Shown here in pieces: positions 42,911 to 52,361 of a stretch of 64,000 bases of DNA. Positions within the stretch are counted from its first letter, which is position 1. The number at the start of each line of letters is the position of its first letter. The notes beneath the pieces are model-generated. The model had not been told where the DNA came from, made no database searches, and worked only from the letters and a program-made list of their open reading frames with translations. Origin of the DNA: Marimonas arenosa (GTDB lineage Bacteria > Pseudomonadota > Alphaproteobacteria > Rhodobacterales > Rhodobacteraceae); assembly GCF_030848945.1 (NCBI RefSeq), contig NZ_JANHAX010000001.1, forward strand, positions 868,001 through 932,000. The letters run 5' to 3'. The position numbers and the translations under genes were made by a program.

Positions 42911-43947
42911 GCGCCCGCCCTCGCGATGATTGCGCCGCCTCGGTCGATCACCACGATGTCAAAGCGCATCCCACCGCCGAACCTTGCCCCGACCTGTGCC
43001 AGGGCTGCTTCGGCCACGGCACGCGCCAGTGGCGGCCCGACCAACTCGAGAGCCTCCAGCGCCGTGTTCGCCCGGCGCACCCGGTCGTCCCCAACCATCT
43101 CGGCCAAGGCTGCAAAATCCACCTGGCTCCGCCTCGAGTGCAGGTCCCATGCCCCTTGTGCCAGCTTGGTGATCTTGCCGATCCCGCCGCCGATCGTGAC
43201 CCGCGCCACCGGGTGTGCTGCAAGATATTTCAGCATCCCGCCCACGAAATCGCCCATGTCCAGCATGGCGTGGTCGGGCAAGCCGTAAAGCGCTTGCACC
43301 GCCCGTTCGCTGGTTGCGCCGGTGCAGCCGGCGACATGGGTCACCCCGCTGGCGCGGGCCACGTCCACGCCGCGATGAATCGAGGCGATCCAGGCAGCAC
43401 AGGAAAACGGCCGCACGATCCCTGTCGTTCCCAGGATCGACAGGCCGCCCTTGATCCCCAGCCGCGGGTTCCAGGTCTTTTCCGCAATCGCGGCGCCCCC
43501 CGGCACCGAAACCGTAATCTTCACGTCCGGTCGCCGCGCCAGCCTTGCCGCCATCTCCTCGACCACACCCTGCATCATCTCGCGCGGCACCGGGTTGATC
43601 GCAGGCTCACCGACGCCGATCGGCAGCCCCGGCTTTGTCACCACCCCGACCCCCTCACCGGCGGCAAACACGACCCCCCCGTCCGAGCTTTCCACCCGCG
43701 CCTTGATCAGCGTCCCGTGTGTCACGTCCGGATCGTCGCCCGCATCCTTGATCACCCCCGCTTCGGCCCAGCCCTCGCCCGCCCCGGTTTCGGCCAGTTC
43801 GAAGTCCGGCCGTTCGCCGCGCGGCAGTGTGATCCGCACCCGCGTCGGAAACCCCTCGCCCCACAGCGCCATCAGCGCCGCCTTCACCGCCGCCGTCGCA
43901 CAGGCGCCGGTGGTCCAACCGCGCCGCAAGGTCCGGGTTCCACTCAT
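42907..43947 (-). CDS. cbiD: Cobalt-precorrin-5B C1-methyltransferase
   Basis: The 346-residue protein opens LRRGWTTGACATAAVKAALM, the CbiD signature, followed by GVGVVTKPGLPIGVGEPAIN and STGIVRPFS-like sequence (GTTGIVRPFSCAAWIASIH). CbiD belongs to the early-cobalt pathway. No Shine-Dalgarno is seen; a promoter-like element ends 6 bases before the ATG, so the mRNA may be leaderless. It heads a four-gene coupled operon. Confidence 0.92.
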   Translation of the reverse strand: MSGTRTLRRGWTTGACATAAVKAALMALWGEGFPTRVRITLPRGERPDFELAETGAGEGWAEAGVIKDAGDDPDVTHGTLIKARVESSDGGVVFAAGEGVGVVTKPGLPIGVGEPAINPVPREMMQGVVEEMAARLARRPDVKITVSVPGGAAIAEKTWNPRLGIKGGLSILGTTGIVRPFSCAAWIASIHRGVDVARASGVTHVAGCTGATSERAVQALYGLPDHAMLDMGDFVGGMLKYLAAHPVARVTIGGGIGKITKLAQGAWDLHSRRSQVDFAALAEMVGDDRVRRANTALEALELVGPPLARAVAEAALAQVGARFGGGMRFDIVVIDRGGAIIARAGA

Positions 43948-43953
43948 GGCGCA

Positions 43954-43983
43954 ACCCTAGCGGTCCGCCGCAATCCGGGACAA
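43954..43983 (-). promoter_or_regulatory. Candidate promoter of cbiD giving a leaderless mRNA
   Basis: On the minus strand TTGTCC (complement of 43978-43983) and TAGGGT (complement of 43954-43959) are 18 bp apart. The -10 ends 6 bases before the cbiD ATG, placing the start at or next to the ATG. Confidence 0.4.
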
Positions 43984-44016
43984 TCCCCTGCTGCAACTTG
44001 CCGAAAATGTCCCGGG

Positions 44017-44041
44017 CGTGTGGGGGCAGCGCCCCCACGCG
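44017..44041 (-). terminator. Hairpin after the ABC ATPase gene
   Basis: GTGGGGGC pairs with GCCCCCAC around AGC (44020-44038), extended by three more pairs. It lies 13 bases past the ABC ATPase stop and is followed by only a weak T-run. It separates that gene from cbiD. Confidence 0.55.
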
Positions 44042-44053
44042 TGTCCACGAACC

Positions 44054-45139
44054 TCACTCCACCACCGGGAACACGAAACAACGGTCGCGCCGGATCGTCA
44101 GCCAAAGGGCCTTGCCCGGCGACGGCAGGAAGACGTTTGGCACCGTCGCCTTCAGGACCGAGCCATCGTGGTCCATGCGAAACTCGACCAGGCTTTCCGA
44201 GCCCATGAACCGCGCCCGCTCGACCACGCCGCGGGCCGGCACGCCGTCCTGCGGTGTCGGATCGGGTCCGCGCCCGCCGCGGTCGAAATCGATCTTCAGA
44301 TGCTGCGGCCGGATCACGATCTCAACGGCCTGTCCGTCCGGCACGCCCGGCGCCAGGAACTGACCGAATGGCGTATCCGTCAGGGCACCTTGAACTTTGC
44401 CGCGAATCACGTTGATATCACTGAAAAAAGCGACCGCCTCCTTGTCCACTGGCGCGTTGTAGATGTTGTAGGGCGCGCCCTGCTGCACGATCCGCCCCGC
44501 CCGCATCAGCGCGATCTCATCGGCCATCCGCATCGCCTCTTCCGGCTCATGCGTCACCAGCAGAACGGCGGCGTCCTCCTGCTTGAGAACGTCCAGCGTC
44601 AGGTCGCGGATTTCGTCGCGTAGCCGGTTGTCGAGGCCGGAAAACGGCTCGTCCATCAGCATGATCCGCGGCCGCGGCGCCAGCGCACGGGACAGCGCCA
44701 CGCGCTGCTGCTCGCCGCCCGACAATTCGTGCGGAAACGAATCGATGAACCGGGCCAGCCCGACCTCGCGCAAAAGCTCCTCGACCCGGGCGCGCTTTTC
44801 CTCCCTCGCGCCTTTCAAGCCGAAGGCCACGTTGTCGGCGACGCTCAGATGCGGGAACAACGCGAAATCCTGGAACATCAATCCGATATGCCGCCGTTCC
44901 GGCGGAATGCGGAACACCGTGTCGCAGATCAGCTTGCCGTCGACATAAATCTCGCCCGTGTCCTGCATCTCGACCCCGGCGATCATCCGCAACGTCGTCG
45001 ACTTGCCGCAGCCCGACGGCCCAAGCAGGCAGGTCACGCTGCCGGGCATCACCCGAAGCGAGACATCGTCCACCACCGGGCGACCGTCGAAAGCGCGGCG
45101 CAGGTTGCGGATCTCCAGCCTCGGAACCGATTTGCTCAT
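44054..45139 (-). CDS. ABC transporter ATP-binding protein, ferric-ion/polyamine type
   Basis: The 361-residue protein has Walker A GPSGCGKSTTLRM (about residue 40), the Q-loop LMFQDFALFPHLSV, signature LSGGEQQRVALSRALA, Walker B IMLMDEPFSGLD and the H-loop VTHEPEE. A C-terminal TOBE-like domain (about 240-361) places it in the FbpC/PotA/UgpC class. No permease or binding protein is next to it, so the substrate is unknown. A hairpin follows it. Confidence 0.85.
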   Translation of the reverse strand: MSKSVPRLEIRNLRRAFDGRPVVDDVSLRVMPGSVTCLLGPSGCGKSTTLRMIAGVEMQDTGEIYVDGKLICDTVFRIPPERRHIGLMFQDFALFPHLSVADNVAFGLKGAREEKRARVEELLREVGLARFIDSFPHELSGGEQQRVALSRALAPRPRIMLMDEPFSGLDNRLRDEIRDLTLDVLKQEDAAVLLVTHEPEEAMRMADEIALMRAGRIVQQGAPYNIYNAPVDKEAVAFFSDINVIRGKVQGALTDTPFGQFLAPGVPDGQAVEIVIRPQHLKIDFDRGGRGPDPTPQDGVPARGVVERARFMGSESLVEFRMDHDGSVLKATVPNVFLPSPGKALWLTIRRDRCFVFPVVE

Positions 45140-45215
45140 GCGGCCTCACGTTTATCCGATCAAAACCATCGGGTATCCGCCGTCCCTTAACAGCCCCCCG
45201 GCAGCGCCGCAAGCG

Positions 45216-45452
45216 TCACTCATCGTTGCCGGGCGCGTCCGGGTCCGGCTGGCCGATCCCCTTGAACAGTCCCTTGAACGGTAGGATCCAGAGGAACCCG
45301 AGCAGGACATAGACCAGGAATTCGGCCCAGATCGGCGGCCGGCCCAGCATGTTGACCACGGTGACGCAGGCCACGACGTAGACCGGCATGCCGATCACCA
45401 GCACCACCAGTGCCCAGCGCCTCCGGGCCTTCCAGGACAGTTTCTCGAACAT
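45216..45452 (-). CDS. DUF2842 small membrane protein
   Basis: The 78-residue protein has two membrane helices (WALVVLVIGMPVYVVACVTV and FLVYVLLGFLWILPFKGLFK) and a short acidic tail, the DUF2842 pattern of alphaproteobacteria. It lies between purA and the ABC ATPase on the same strand. No function is known to me. Confidence 0.8.
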   Translation of the reverse strand: MFEKLSWKARRRWALVVLVIGMPVYVVACVTVVNMLGRPPIWAEFLVYVLLGFLWILPFKGLFKGIGQPDPDAPGNDE

Positions 45453-45476
45453 GCGACGCCTCCGCTCTCGCCCCGG

Positions 45477-46772
45477 TCAATCAGCGAACGGGTCGGTCAC
45501 CAGGATGGTGTCCTCGCGTTCCGGGCTGGTGCTGAGCAACGCCACCGGGCACTCGATCAGTTCTTCCACCCGCTTGACGTATTTGATGGCATTGGCCGGC
45601 AGATCGGCCCAACTGCGGGCCCCTTCGGTCGATTCACTCCACCCCGGCATCTCTTCGTAGATCGGGGTGCAGCGCGCCTGTTGATCGGCCGCCGTCGGCA
45701 GGTAGTCGAGCCGCTGCCCGTCGAGGTCGTAGCCGACGCAGATCTTCAGTGTCTCGAACCCGTCCAGCACGTCGAGCTTGGTCAGGGATATGCCGTTGAC
45801 CCCGCTGGTGGCGCAGGTCTGGCGCACCAGGCAGGCATCGAACCAGCCACAACGCCTTTTCCGCCCGGTAGTGGTGCCGAATTCATGGCCCCGCTCCCCC
45901 AGCCGCTGCCCGTCGGCATCGTCGAGCTCGGTCGGAAACGGCCCCTCGCCGACCCGTGTGGTGTAAGCCTTGACGATCCCGAGGACATAATCGATCGCGC
46001 CAGGCCCGATGCCCACGCCCGTAGCGGCCTGGCCCGCGATCACGTTCGAACTGGTCACGAACGGATAGGTGCCGAAATCGATATCCAGCAGCGCTCCCTG
46101 CGCCCCTTCGAACAGGATACGGTTCCCCGCCTTGCGCTTCTCGTTCAGTACCTTCCAGACCGGGCCGGCGTATTTCAGGATGCTCGGCGCGATCTCCTTC
46201 AACTGCGCAATCAGCGCCGCACGATCGATGGGCTCGACGCCCAATCCCTTGCGCAGCGGATCGTGATGTTGCAGCGCCCGGTCCACCCGCGCCTCAAGCG
46301 TGGCGTCGTCGGCCAGATCGGCCACACGGATCGCCCGGCGACCGACCTTGTCCTCGTAACACGGCCCGATGCCGCGTCCTGTGGTGCCGATCTTGGTGCC
46401 CGTGCTGGCGGCTTCTTCGCGCGCCCGATCGAGCTCGCCGTGAAACGGCAGGATGAGCGGTGTGTTTTCGGCGATCATCAGCGTCTCCGGGGTGATCTCC
46501 ACCCCCTGCCCGGTGATGGTGTCGATTTCCTGCAACAGGTTCCACGGATCCAGCACCACGCCATTGCCGATCACGCTCAACTTGCCGCCCCGCACCACGC
46601 CCGAGGGCAGCGCATGCAGCTTGAAGACCGCCCGGTCGATCACCAGCGTGTGCCCGGCATTGTGGCCGCCCTGGAAGCGGCAGATCACATCCGCCCGCTC
46701 GCTCAGCCAGTCCACGATCTTGCCTTTCCCCTCGTCGCCCCACTGGGCGCCGACGACTACTACGTTGGCCAT
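45477..46772 (-). CDS. purA: Adenylosuccinate synthetase
   Basis: The 431-residue enzyme starts [20 protein letters not shown], its GTP-binding loop, followed by [15 protein letters not shown], and later [15 protein letters not shown]. It joins IMP and aspartate on the way to AMP. ATG 46772 follows AGAGGAC; the longer frame upstream has no family match. It is divergent from the DUF6524-like gene. Confidence 0.96.
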   Translation of the reverse strand: MANVVVVGAQWGDEGKGKIVDWLSERADVICRFQGGHNAGHTLVIDRAVFKLHALPSGVVRGGKLSVIGNGVVLDPWNLLQEIDTITGQGVEITPETLMIAENTPLILPFHGELDRAREEAASTGTKIGTTGRGIGPCYEDKVGRRAIRVADLADDATLEARVDRALQHHDPLRKGLGVEPIDRAALIAQLKEIAPSILKYAGPVWKVLNEKRKAGNRILFEGAQGALLDIDFGTYPFVTSSNVIAGQAATGVGIGPGAIDYVLGIVKAYTTRVGEGPFPTELDDADGQRLGERGHEFGTTTGRKRRCGWFDACLVRQTCATSGVNGISLTKLDVLDGFETLKICVGYDLDGQRLDYLPTAADQQARCTPIYEEMPGWSESTEGARSWADLPANAIKYVKRVEELIECPVALLSTSPEREDTILVTDPFAD

Positions 46773-46914
46773 GACGGTCCTCTTTTCACGGATCAAACCC
46801 GCGCCCGTATATCGCTCCGCGTCCGGGCGCGAAACCTCAAATTCGCCGCAGATGCTGGACAAGCCCGCAGCTCCCGCGCATCAATGCGGCATCGCAACCG
46901 TGACGAGGTGCAAA

Positions 46915-47310
46915 ATGGGCTTTCTCCTGCGCTGGCTCTTCGCCTTCCTGCTGCTGTCGGCCACCTTCAACCCGACGCAGTGGAATTACGTCAAATGGGC
47001 CGAGGCCAACTTCTCCGCGCAAATGCCGCTCGCGGTGCTGCTCGGCCTGCTGCTGCTGGTAGGCTACATCATCTACCTGCGCGCCACGCTGCGTTCGATC
47101 GGCCACTTCGGCATGCTGCTTGTCCTTGCCGTGGTCGGCGCCCTGCTCTGGGTGCTCTACGATTGGGGTTGGCTGATGCTGGAGAACACCACCCAGAACA
47201 CCTGGATCGGCATCCTGGCGCTGTCCGCGGTGCTCGGTATCGGGCTGTCGTGGAGCCATGTCCGTCGCAAGCTTTCGGGACAGGCTGACATGGACGATGT
47301 CGACGAATAG
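46915..47310 (+). CDS. Small four-helix membrane protein (DUF6524-like)
   Basis: The 131-residue protein has four hydrophobic helices (FLLRWLFAFLLLSATF, PLAVLLGLLLLVGYIIYLRA, FGMLLVLAVVGALLWVLYDW, WIGILALSAVLGIGLSW) and an acidic tail. I place it in a Rhodobacterales membrane family (DUF6524) with modest certainty. ATG follows GAGGTG. secG comes 73 bases later. Confidence 0.65.
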   Translation: MGFLLRWLFAFLLLSATFNPTQWNYVKWAEANFSAQMPLAVLLGLLLLVGYIIYLRATLRSIGHFGMLLVLAVVGALLWVLYDWGWLMLENTTQNTWIGILALSAVLGIGLSWSHVRRKLSGQADMDDVDE

Positions 47311-47383
47311 TCCGCGGCGCTTGCACCCGGTCCGCCTTTGCCATACATAGCCGCGAAACAGCTTCAGCCTAGGCGCTCGCCCC

Positions 47384-47746
47384 ATGGAAAACGTCGTTCT
47401 CATCATCCACCTGCTCCTCGCACTCGCGCTGATCGGCATCGTGCTGATGCAGCGGTCCGAGGGCGGCGGGCTCGGCATGGGCTCGGGCGGCGGTGCCATT
47501 TCGGCGCGCGGCGCGGCCACGGCACTGGGCAAGCTGACCTGGATTCTCGCGATCGCCTTCATCTGCACCTCGATCACACTCACGATCATCGCCGCGCAGA
47601 AATCGGCCGGCACCTCGGTGATCGACCGGCTCGGCGATGCGCCGGCGGCCGAAGAACCCGCGCCGGCCACCCCGACGCTCGACAGCGACAACCTGCTGCC
47701 GCCGAGCCAGGGGGACAACGCGCCGCTGGTGCCCCGGGCCGACTGA
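47384..47746 (+). CDS. secG: Preprotein translocase subunit SecG
   Basis: The 120-residue protein has the two SecG helices (ENVVLIIHLLLALALIGIVL and LTWILAIAFICTSITLTIIA), the conserved QRSEGGGLGMGSGGG loop and a Pro/Ala-rich tail. It assists SecYE in protein export. It lies before pyrG, an order common in alphaproteobacteria. Confidence 0.92.
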   Translation: MENVVLIIHLLLALALIGIVLMQRSEGGGLGMGSGGGAISARGAATALGKLTWILAIAFICTSITLTIIAAQKSAGTSVIDRLGDAPAAEEPAPATPTLDSDNLLPPSQGDNAPLVPRAD

Positions 47747-47782
47747 AGCCCGCGGCCGCGGCCGACGGCAGGTCCACCGGTT

Positions 47783-47804
47783 CGCATGACGCCTTCGTCA
47801 TGCG
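47783..47804 (+). terminator. Perfect hairpin in the secG-pyrG gap
   Basis: CGCATGACG pairs with CGTCATGCG around CCTT, 9 bp with no mismatch, 36 bases past the secG stop. No T-run follows, so it may be a Rho-associated end or mRNA stabiliser. The rest of the 251-base gap shows no gene. Confidence 0.45.
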
Positions 47805-47997
47805 GAGGGAAAGTGTCCCCAAGCAAAACCACAACCCCTTGTTAAAAAACAGAATCACGCATCAAAATGTTGCGGTGCTGTTGCCAAGGTGGGGCGAATC
47901 CTGTAACCATCAAATCCCGTGATAGGCGGCCAATGGCGGCTGCCAGGGCAGGAATTTCGCGGCACACCCGCCGCTGTCACGGGGGATCATCGACTAC

Positions 47998-49641
47998 ATG
48001 GCGCGTTACGTTTTCATCACCGGCGGGGTTGTTTCTTCACTCGGGAAAGGCCTCGCCTCGGCGGCGCTTGGCGCGCTGTTGCAGGCGCGCGGTTTCTCGG
48101 TCCGCCTGCGCAAGCTCGACCCCTATCTCAACGTCGATCCCGGCACCATGTCGCCGTTTGAACATGGCGAGGTATTCGTTACCGATGACGGCGCGGAAAC
48201 CGATCTCGACCTCGGTCACTACGAACGGTTCACCGGTGTTCCTGCGCGCAAGACCGATTCCGTCTCCTCGGGCCGGATCTATACCACGGTGCTCGAAAAA
48301 GAGCGCCGCGGCGACTACCTCGGCAAGACCATCCAGGTCATCCCCCACGTCACCAACGAGATCAAGGACTGGATCGAGATCGGCGATGACGAGGTCGATT
48401 TCATGCTCTGCGAAATCGGCGGTACCGTCGGCGATATCGAGGGCCTGCCGTTTTTCGAGGCGATCCGCCAGTTCGCCCAGGAACGCCCGCGCGGCCAATG
48501 CATCTTCATGCATCTCACCCTGCTGCCCTATCTCGCCGCCAGTGGTGAGCTGAAAACCAAGCCGACCCAGCACAGCGTCAAGGAACTCCGCTCCATCGGC
48601 CTCCAGCCCGACGTGCTCGTCTGCCGCTCGGAACAGCCGATCCCGGACAAGGAACGCGCCAAGATCGCGCTGTTCTGCAACGTGAGACCCGAGGCGGTGA
48701 TCCCCGCCTATGACCTCAAATCGATCTACGAGGCGCCGTTGGCCTATCACCGCGTCGGCCTCGACCAGGCGGTGCTCGACGCCTTTCAGATCGCCCCGGC
48801 CCCGCGCCCCGACCTTTCGGTCTGGGAAGACGTGGTCGACCGGCTGCACAATGTCGACGGCGAGGTCAACATCGCCATCGTCGGCAAGTACACCGCGCTC
48901 GAAGACGCCTACAAGTCGATCAAGGAGGCGCTGACTCATGGCGGCATGGCCAATCGGGTCAAGGTCAATGTCAGCTGGGTCGACGCCGAGGTGTTCGACC
49001 GCGAAGACGCCGCCCCGCATCTCGAAGGCTTCCATGCCATCCTGGTGCCCGGCGGTTTCGGCGAACGCGGGACCGAAGGCAAGATCAAGGCCGCGCAGTT
49101 CGCCCGCGAACGCAACGTACCCTATCTCGGTATCTGCCTCGGCATGCAGTTGGCCGTGATCGAGGCGGCGCGCAACAAGGCCGGTATTAAGGACGCGGGC
49201 TCGGAAGAGTTCGACCACGAGGCGGGCCAGAAACGCTTCACGCCGGTGGTCTATCACCTCAAGGAATGGGTCCAGGGCAACTACACCGTCACCCGCTCGG
49301 CCGATGACGACAAGGGCGGCACGATGCGGCTCGGCGCCTATGACGCGACGCTCAAAGAGGGTTCGAAAGTCGCCGAGATCTACGGCGCGACGGCGATCGA
49401 GGAACGCCACCGCCACCGCTATGAAGTCGACACCAAGTATCGCGACAAGCTCGAGAAATGCGGCCTCACCTTCTCCGGTATGTCACCCGACGGCCGCCTG
49501 CCGGAAATCGTCGAATGGAAAGGCCACCCGTGGTTCATCGGCGTGCAGTTCCACCCGGAACTCAAGTCGAAGCCCTTCGCGCCGCACCCGCTGTTTGCGG
49601 ATTTCGTGCGCGCCGCGGTGGTCAGCTCGCGGCTGGTCTAA
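47998..49641 (+). CDS. pyrG: CTP synthase
   Basis: The 547-residue enzyme has the synthetase domain opening [20 protein letters not shown] with [20 protein letters not shown], and the class I glutaminase domain with the catalytic Cys in [16 protein letters not shown] and His in [13 protein letters not shown]. It aminates UTP to CTP. It is the only gene in its direction until the next gap; converges with an unknown gene. Confidence 0.97.
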   Translation: MARYVFITGGVVSSLGKGLASAALGALLQARGFSVRLRKLDPYLNVDPGTMSPFEHGEVFVTDDGAETDLDLGHYERFTGVPARKTDSVSSGRIYTTVLEKERRGDYLGKTIQVIPHVTNEIKDWIEIGDDEVDFMLCEIGGTVGDIEGLPFFEAIRQFAQERPRGQCIFMHLTLLPYLAASGELKTKPTQHSVKELRSIGLQPDVLVCRSEQPIPDKERAKIALFCNVRPEAVIPAYDLKSIYEAPLAYHRVGLDQAVLDAFQIAPAPRPDLSVWEDVVDRLHNVDGEVNIAIVGKYTALEDAYKSIKEALTHGGMANRVKVNVSWVDAEVFDREDAAPHLEGFHAILVPGGFGERGTEGKIKAAQFARERNVPYLGICLGMQLAVIEAARNKAGIKDAGSEEFDHEAGQKRFTPVVYHLKEWVQGNYTVTRSADDDKGGTMRLGAYDATLKEGSKVAEIYGATAIEERHRHRYEVDTKYRDKLEKCGLTFSGMSPDGRLPEIVEWKGHPWFIGVQFHPELKSKPFAPHPLFADFVRAAVVSSRLV

Positions 49642-49662
49642 ACCGCCCCGGTTGCGTCGGCC

Positions 49663-50244
49663 TCAACCGGCCAACGGCTTTACCAGCTTCTTCAGCGAAA
49701 AACTCTTCGAGGCGGCGCCGGCCTTCTCGGCCTCGGCTGCCTTGGCCTGCAACGCCCGTTCGCGGCGCAGTTCCTCCTCGATGGCGGCGCGCTTACTGGC
49801 GAACAGCGGGTCCAGCACCTCGGATTCGATCACCCAGCGGCCGCGACGGTGGTCGCGCAGATCGTGGCGCTGGTTGGTGACCCAGGCGTCGAGCTTGTTC
49901 ATGTTCTGCGGGCACATCGGCGCCAGGTCGGGCAGGTAGAACCCGGCATTGATCCGCTGACAGATCGAATCCAGCAGACTAGCCACCCCCCGATACTCCG
50001 CACTGACATCGCGTTTCGGCAGGTAGTTGAAACGCCACGGATCACCGTTGAAAAACGCCGACAGGGCCGAACCCAGCCCAATCCCCTTCTGCGCCGACAG
50101 CCATCCCAGTACGACCTCGGGATGGAGTGACCAGTCATATTCGCGCATGATGCGGTCACGCGCGATGGTCGACGCCGCGCGCGCATGGCGCATCTGTTCT
50201 TCGCAAGATGTGGCGGTCCAGTCGAACTCGTTCGTGCGGTCCAT
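49663..50244 (-). CDS. Conserved protein of unknown function
   Basis: I do not recognise this 193-residue protein. It is soluble, starts MDRTNEFDWTATSCEEQMRH, has a central EVVLGWLSAQKGIGLGSALS region and a PDLAPMCPQNMNKLDAWVTN segment, and ends in a charged coiled-coil and Lys-rich tail. ATG 50244 is chosen as the best start. It is divergent from an exported protein gene. Nothing suggests a pathway. Confidence 0.55.
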   Translation of the reverse strand: MDRTNEFDWTATSCEEQMRHARAASTIARDRIMREYDWSLHPEVVLGWLSAQKGIGLGSALSAFFNGDPWRFNYLPKRDVSAEYRGVASLLDSICQRINAGFYLPDLAPMCPQNMNKLDAWVTNQRHDLRDHRRGRWVIESEVLDPLFASKRAAIEEELRRERALQAKAAEAEKAGAASKSFSLKKLVKPLAG

Positions 50245-50426
50245 GTTCTGCCTCTCCGTGGCCTGATGTTCTTTCGCCGCAAACACGCATTTCGATGCAG
50301 GGCGACACCGTCTTTGCGCGCACAACTAGAAAAGCAAAACGCCGAAACTGCGGAACAATTATGACAGGACTGCGGATTTCTCCGAAAAACGGGAAAAGCC
50401 GGCGAAAATCCGCTATATTGTCGATC

Positions 50427-51110
50427 ATGAGGCTGAAACTAACAACCGTCGGGGCCGTTGTTTTCGTGGCCCTTTCCCCTGCCCTCCCGGCGCGCGCCAC
50501 CGGGGCCGGTGACTGCGATCAACCGGTCTGCCTGGTCTCGCCGCAAAATCTCGCGCTCGCCCATGTGATCACCTTTGACGATGTGCAGAGCAGCCTCGGC
50601 ATCGGCCATCCGATCGACGGGCTTCTGATCCGCCCCGGGGCCCGCTTCGGCGAGCGCTTTTCCGGCCAGTCACTGGACTACGACGGCGATTATGACCGCA
50701 TCGCCGGCGCGGCGTTGTCGCCGCTCACGGTCATCCCCGGCGCGCCTGGGGCCACGCTCGGCGCCATGCGTCTCGGCCCCACCACCGTGTTGCATGGCCA
50801 TGGTCCACGCGCCTTCCCGAGGGTCGAGGCGGTGGGTGAAGGCGCCATCGCCATCGAGTTCGACAACGACCAGGCGGCCCTCGCCTTCGACCTGCGCGGT
50901 GGCGAGGACGGCGCCCTCGACATCTCTTTTCTGCGCCGCGACGGCTCGGAAATCGCCCGCCTGCGGATCGAACCTCTGGGCGAGGAACGCTACGGCTTCG
51001 TCCGCGGCGACAATGTCGCCGACATCGCCGGAATTCTGATCACCAACTCCGATCCACAGGGCATCGCCATCGACAATCTCGCCTTCGACAAGGGCCAGTT
51101 CACCGGCTGA
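50427..51110 (+). CDS. Exported protein of unknown function
   Basis: The 227-residue protein has a signal peptide (TTVGAVVFVALSPALPARAT) and an otherwise beta-rich sequence with many Gly/Asp turns (FDDVQSSLGIGHPIDGLLIR, FDLRGGEDGALDISFLRRDG), suggesting a secreted or periplasmic beta-sandwich. Two cysteines (CDQPVC) may form a disulfide. No family recognised. The ATG sits in an AT-rich context. Confidence 0.55.
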   Translation: MRLKLTTVGAVVFVALSPALPARATGAGDCDQPVCLVSPQNLALAHVITFDDVQSSLGIGHPIDGLLIRPGARFGERFSGQSLDYDGDYDRIAGAALSPLTVIPGAPGATLGAMRLGPTTVLHGHGPRAFPRVEAVGEGAIAIEFDNDQAALAFDLRGGEDGALDISFLRRDGSEIARLRIEPLGEERYGFVRGDNVADIAGILITNSDPQGIAIDNLAFDKGQFTG

Positions 51111-51181
51111 TCCCGCCGTCCCCCTTGACCGCGCCCGCTCCGCGTCGCAGCATCCCGCGAAACAACGCAAGGAGGCATGTC

Positions 51182-51475
51182 ATGGCCAAGGGATACTGGG
51201 TCGCCCGCGTCGACGTCGACGATCTTGAGACCTACAAGCAATACATCGCGGCCAACGCCGCCCCGTTTGCCGAATACGGTGCGCGGTTCATCGTCCGCGG
51301 CGGCCAGTTCGAATGCAAGGAAGGCAGCTCGCGCTCGCGCAACGTGGTGATCGAGTTTCCCTCCTACGAGGCCGCGCTCGCCTGCTACGACTCCGCCAGT
51401 TACCAGGCCGCCAAGGCGCTGCGCGATCCGGTCTCGACCGGCGATCTGGTCATCGTTGAAGGCTATGACGGGTAG
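51182..51475 (+). CDS. DUF1330 small protein
   Basis: The 97-residue protein has the DUF1330 dimeric alpha/beta-barrel pattern: KGYWVARVDVDDLETYKQYI, ARFIVRGGQFECKEGSS and VVIEFPSYEAALACYDSASY. Function unknown; some relatives resemble monooxygenase-like folds. AAGGAGG lies just before the ATG. The TerB pair follows directly. Confidence 0.85.
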   Translation: MAKGYWVARVDVDDLETYKQYIAANAAPFAEYGARFIVRGGQFECKEGSSRSRNVVIEFPSYEAALACYDSASYQAAKALRDPVSTGDLVIVEGYDG

Positions 51476-51479
51476 CCCG

Positions 51480-51923
51480 ATGCCCATCGTGCAACGCATC
51501 CTCTCGGCGTTTTCCGCGCCCAGGCCGCAACCGCTCCCCGAACCCGACGCCAAGCTGGCGCTCGGGGCGCTGATGGTGCGGGTCGCCAAATCCGACGAAA
51601 CCTACCGGGTCGAGGAAATCCAGCGGATCGACCGCATCCTCGCCCACGCCAACGGGATCGGGCCGATCGAGGCCGCCAAGATGCGGGCCACCTGCGAAAG
51701 GCTCGAAGCCCAGGCGCCCGAGACCGAAAGCTTCGCCGCACTGATCCGCGAGACCGTGTCGCATGGCGGACGGATGGAGGTGCTGCGCGCGCTCTGGCAG
51801 GTGCTGCTGGCCGATGGGCTCGAACGCCCCGAAGAGATCCGAACGATTGATGCCACCTGCGCGGCACTGGGCCTGTCCGAGGCCGACAACAGCGCCGCCC
51901 ACGCCGCCGCCGCCGAGGCCTGA
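51480..51923 (+). CDS. TerB-family protein, first of a tandem pair
   Basis: The 147-residue protein has the TerB/DjlA helical pattern: ALGALMVRVAKSDETYRVEE, then IDRILAHANGIGPIEAAKM and EVLRALWQVLLADGLERPEE with acidic ends that may bind metal. The ATG at 51480 lies 5 bases after the DUF1330 stop; an ATG at 51465 is possible. A related gene follows after 3 bases. Confidence 0.78.
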   Translation: MPIVQRILSAFSAPRPQPLPEPDAKLALGALMVRVAKSDETYRVEEIQRIDRILAHANGIGPIEAAKMRATCERLEAQAPETESFAALIRETVSHGGRMEVLRALWQVLLADGLERPEEIRTIDATCAALGLSEADNSAAHAAAAEA

Positions 51924-51926
51924 ACC

Positions 51927-52361
51927 ATGTTCGCCGACTTCCTGCGCCGCCTCACCGCCCCTGCTCCCGACCCGATGACCGACGGCGATGCTCGCCTCGC
52001 GCTCGCCGCCCTGCTGGTCCGGCTGGCACGCGCCGACGGCGACTATGCCGACGTCGAAATCCGCCGGATCGATGCCGTCCTCTCGACCCGTTTCGACCTG
52101 TCGCCGTTCGAAGCCGCGGCGCTGCGCGCCGAGGCCGAAACGCTCGAGGCGCACGCCCCCGACACCGTCCGCTTCACCCGGGCAATCAAGGAGGCGGTGC
52201 CGCACGACGACCGCCTTGGCGTGCTCACCGCGATGTGGTCGGTGGTGCTTGCCGACGGCCAGCGCGACGATCACGAAGACAGCAGCATGCGGGTCATCGC
52301 CAACCTTCTCGGCATCACCGACCGCGACAGCGCTCTTGCCCGGAAACGGGCCGGCGGATGA
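51927..52361 (+). CDS. TerB-family protein, second of a tandem pair
   Basis: The 144-residue protein repeats the pattern of its neighbour: ALAALLVRLARADGDYADVE, RRIDAVLSTRFDLSPFEAAA, and GVLTAMWSVVLADGQRDDHE. The alignable helices show that the two arose by duplication. Its stop overlaps the PhnD-like start by 4 bases. The function of TerB-like proteins outside tellurite loci is unclear. Confidence 0.8.
   Translation: MFADFLRRLTAPAPDPMTDGDARLALAALLVRLARADGDYADVEIRRIDAVLSTRFDLSPFEAAALRAEAETLEAHAPDTVRFTRAIKEAVPHDDRLGVLTAMWSVVLADGQRDDHEDSSMRVIANLLGITDRDSALARKRAGG

Noticed and set aside
42673-44208. 511-codon plus-strand frame opposite cobK/cbiD
   Set aside because: Arg/Pro-rich shadow across two real genes and their control region.
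48037-49416. Minus-strand frame inside pyrG
   Set aside because: Complete shadow of CTP synthase, which is full length with all catalytic motifs.
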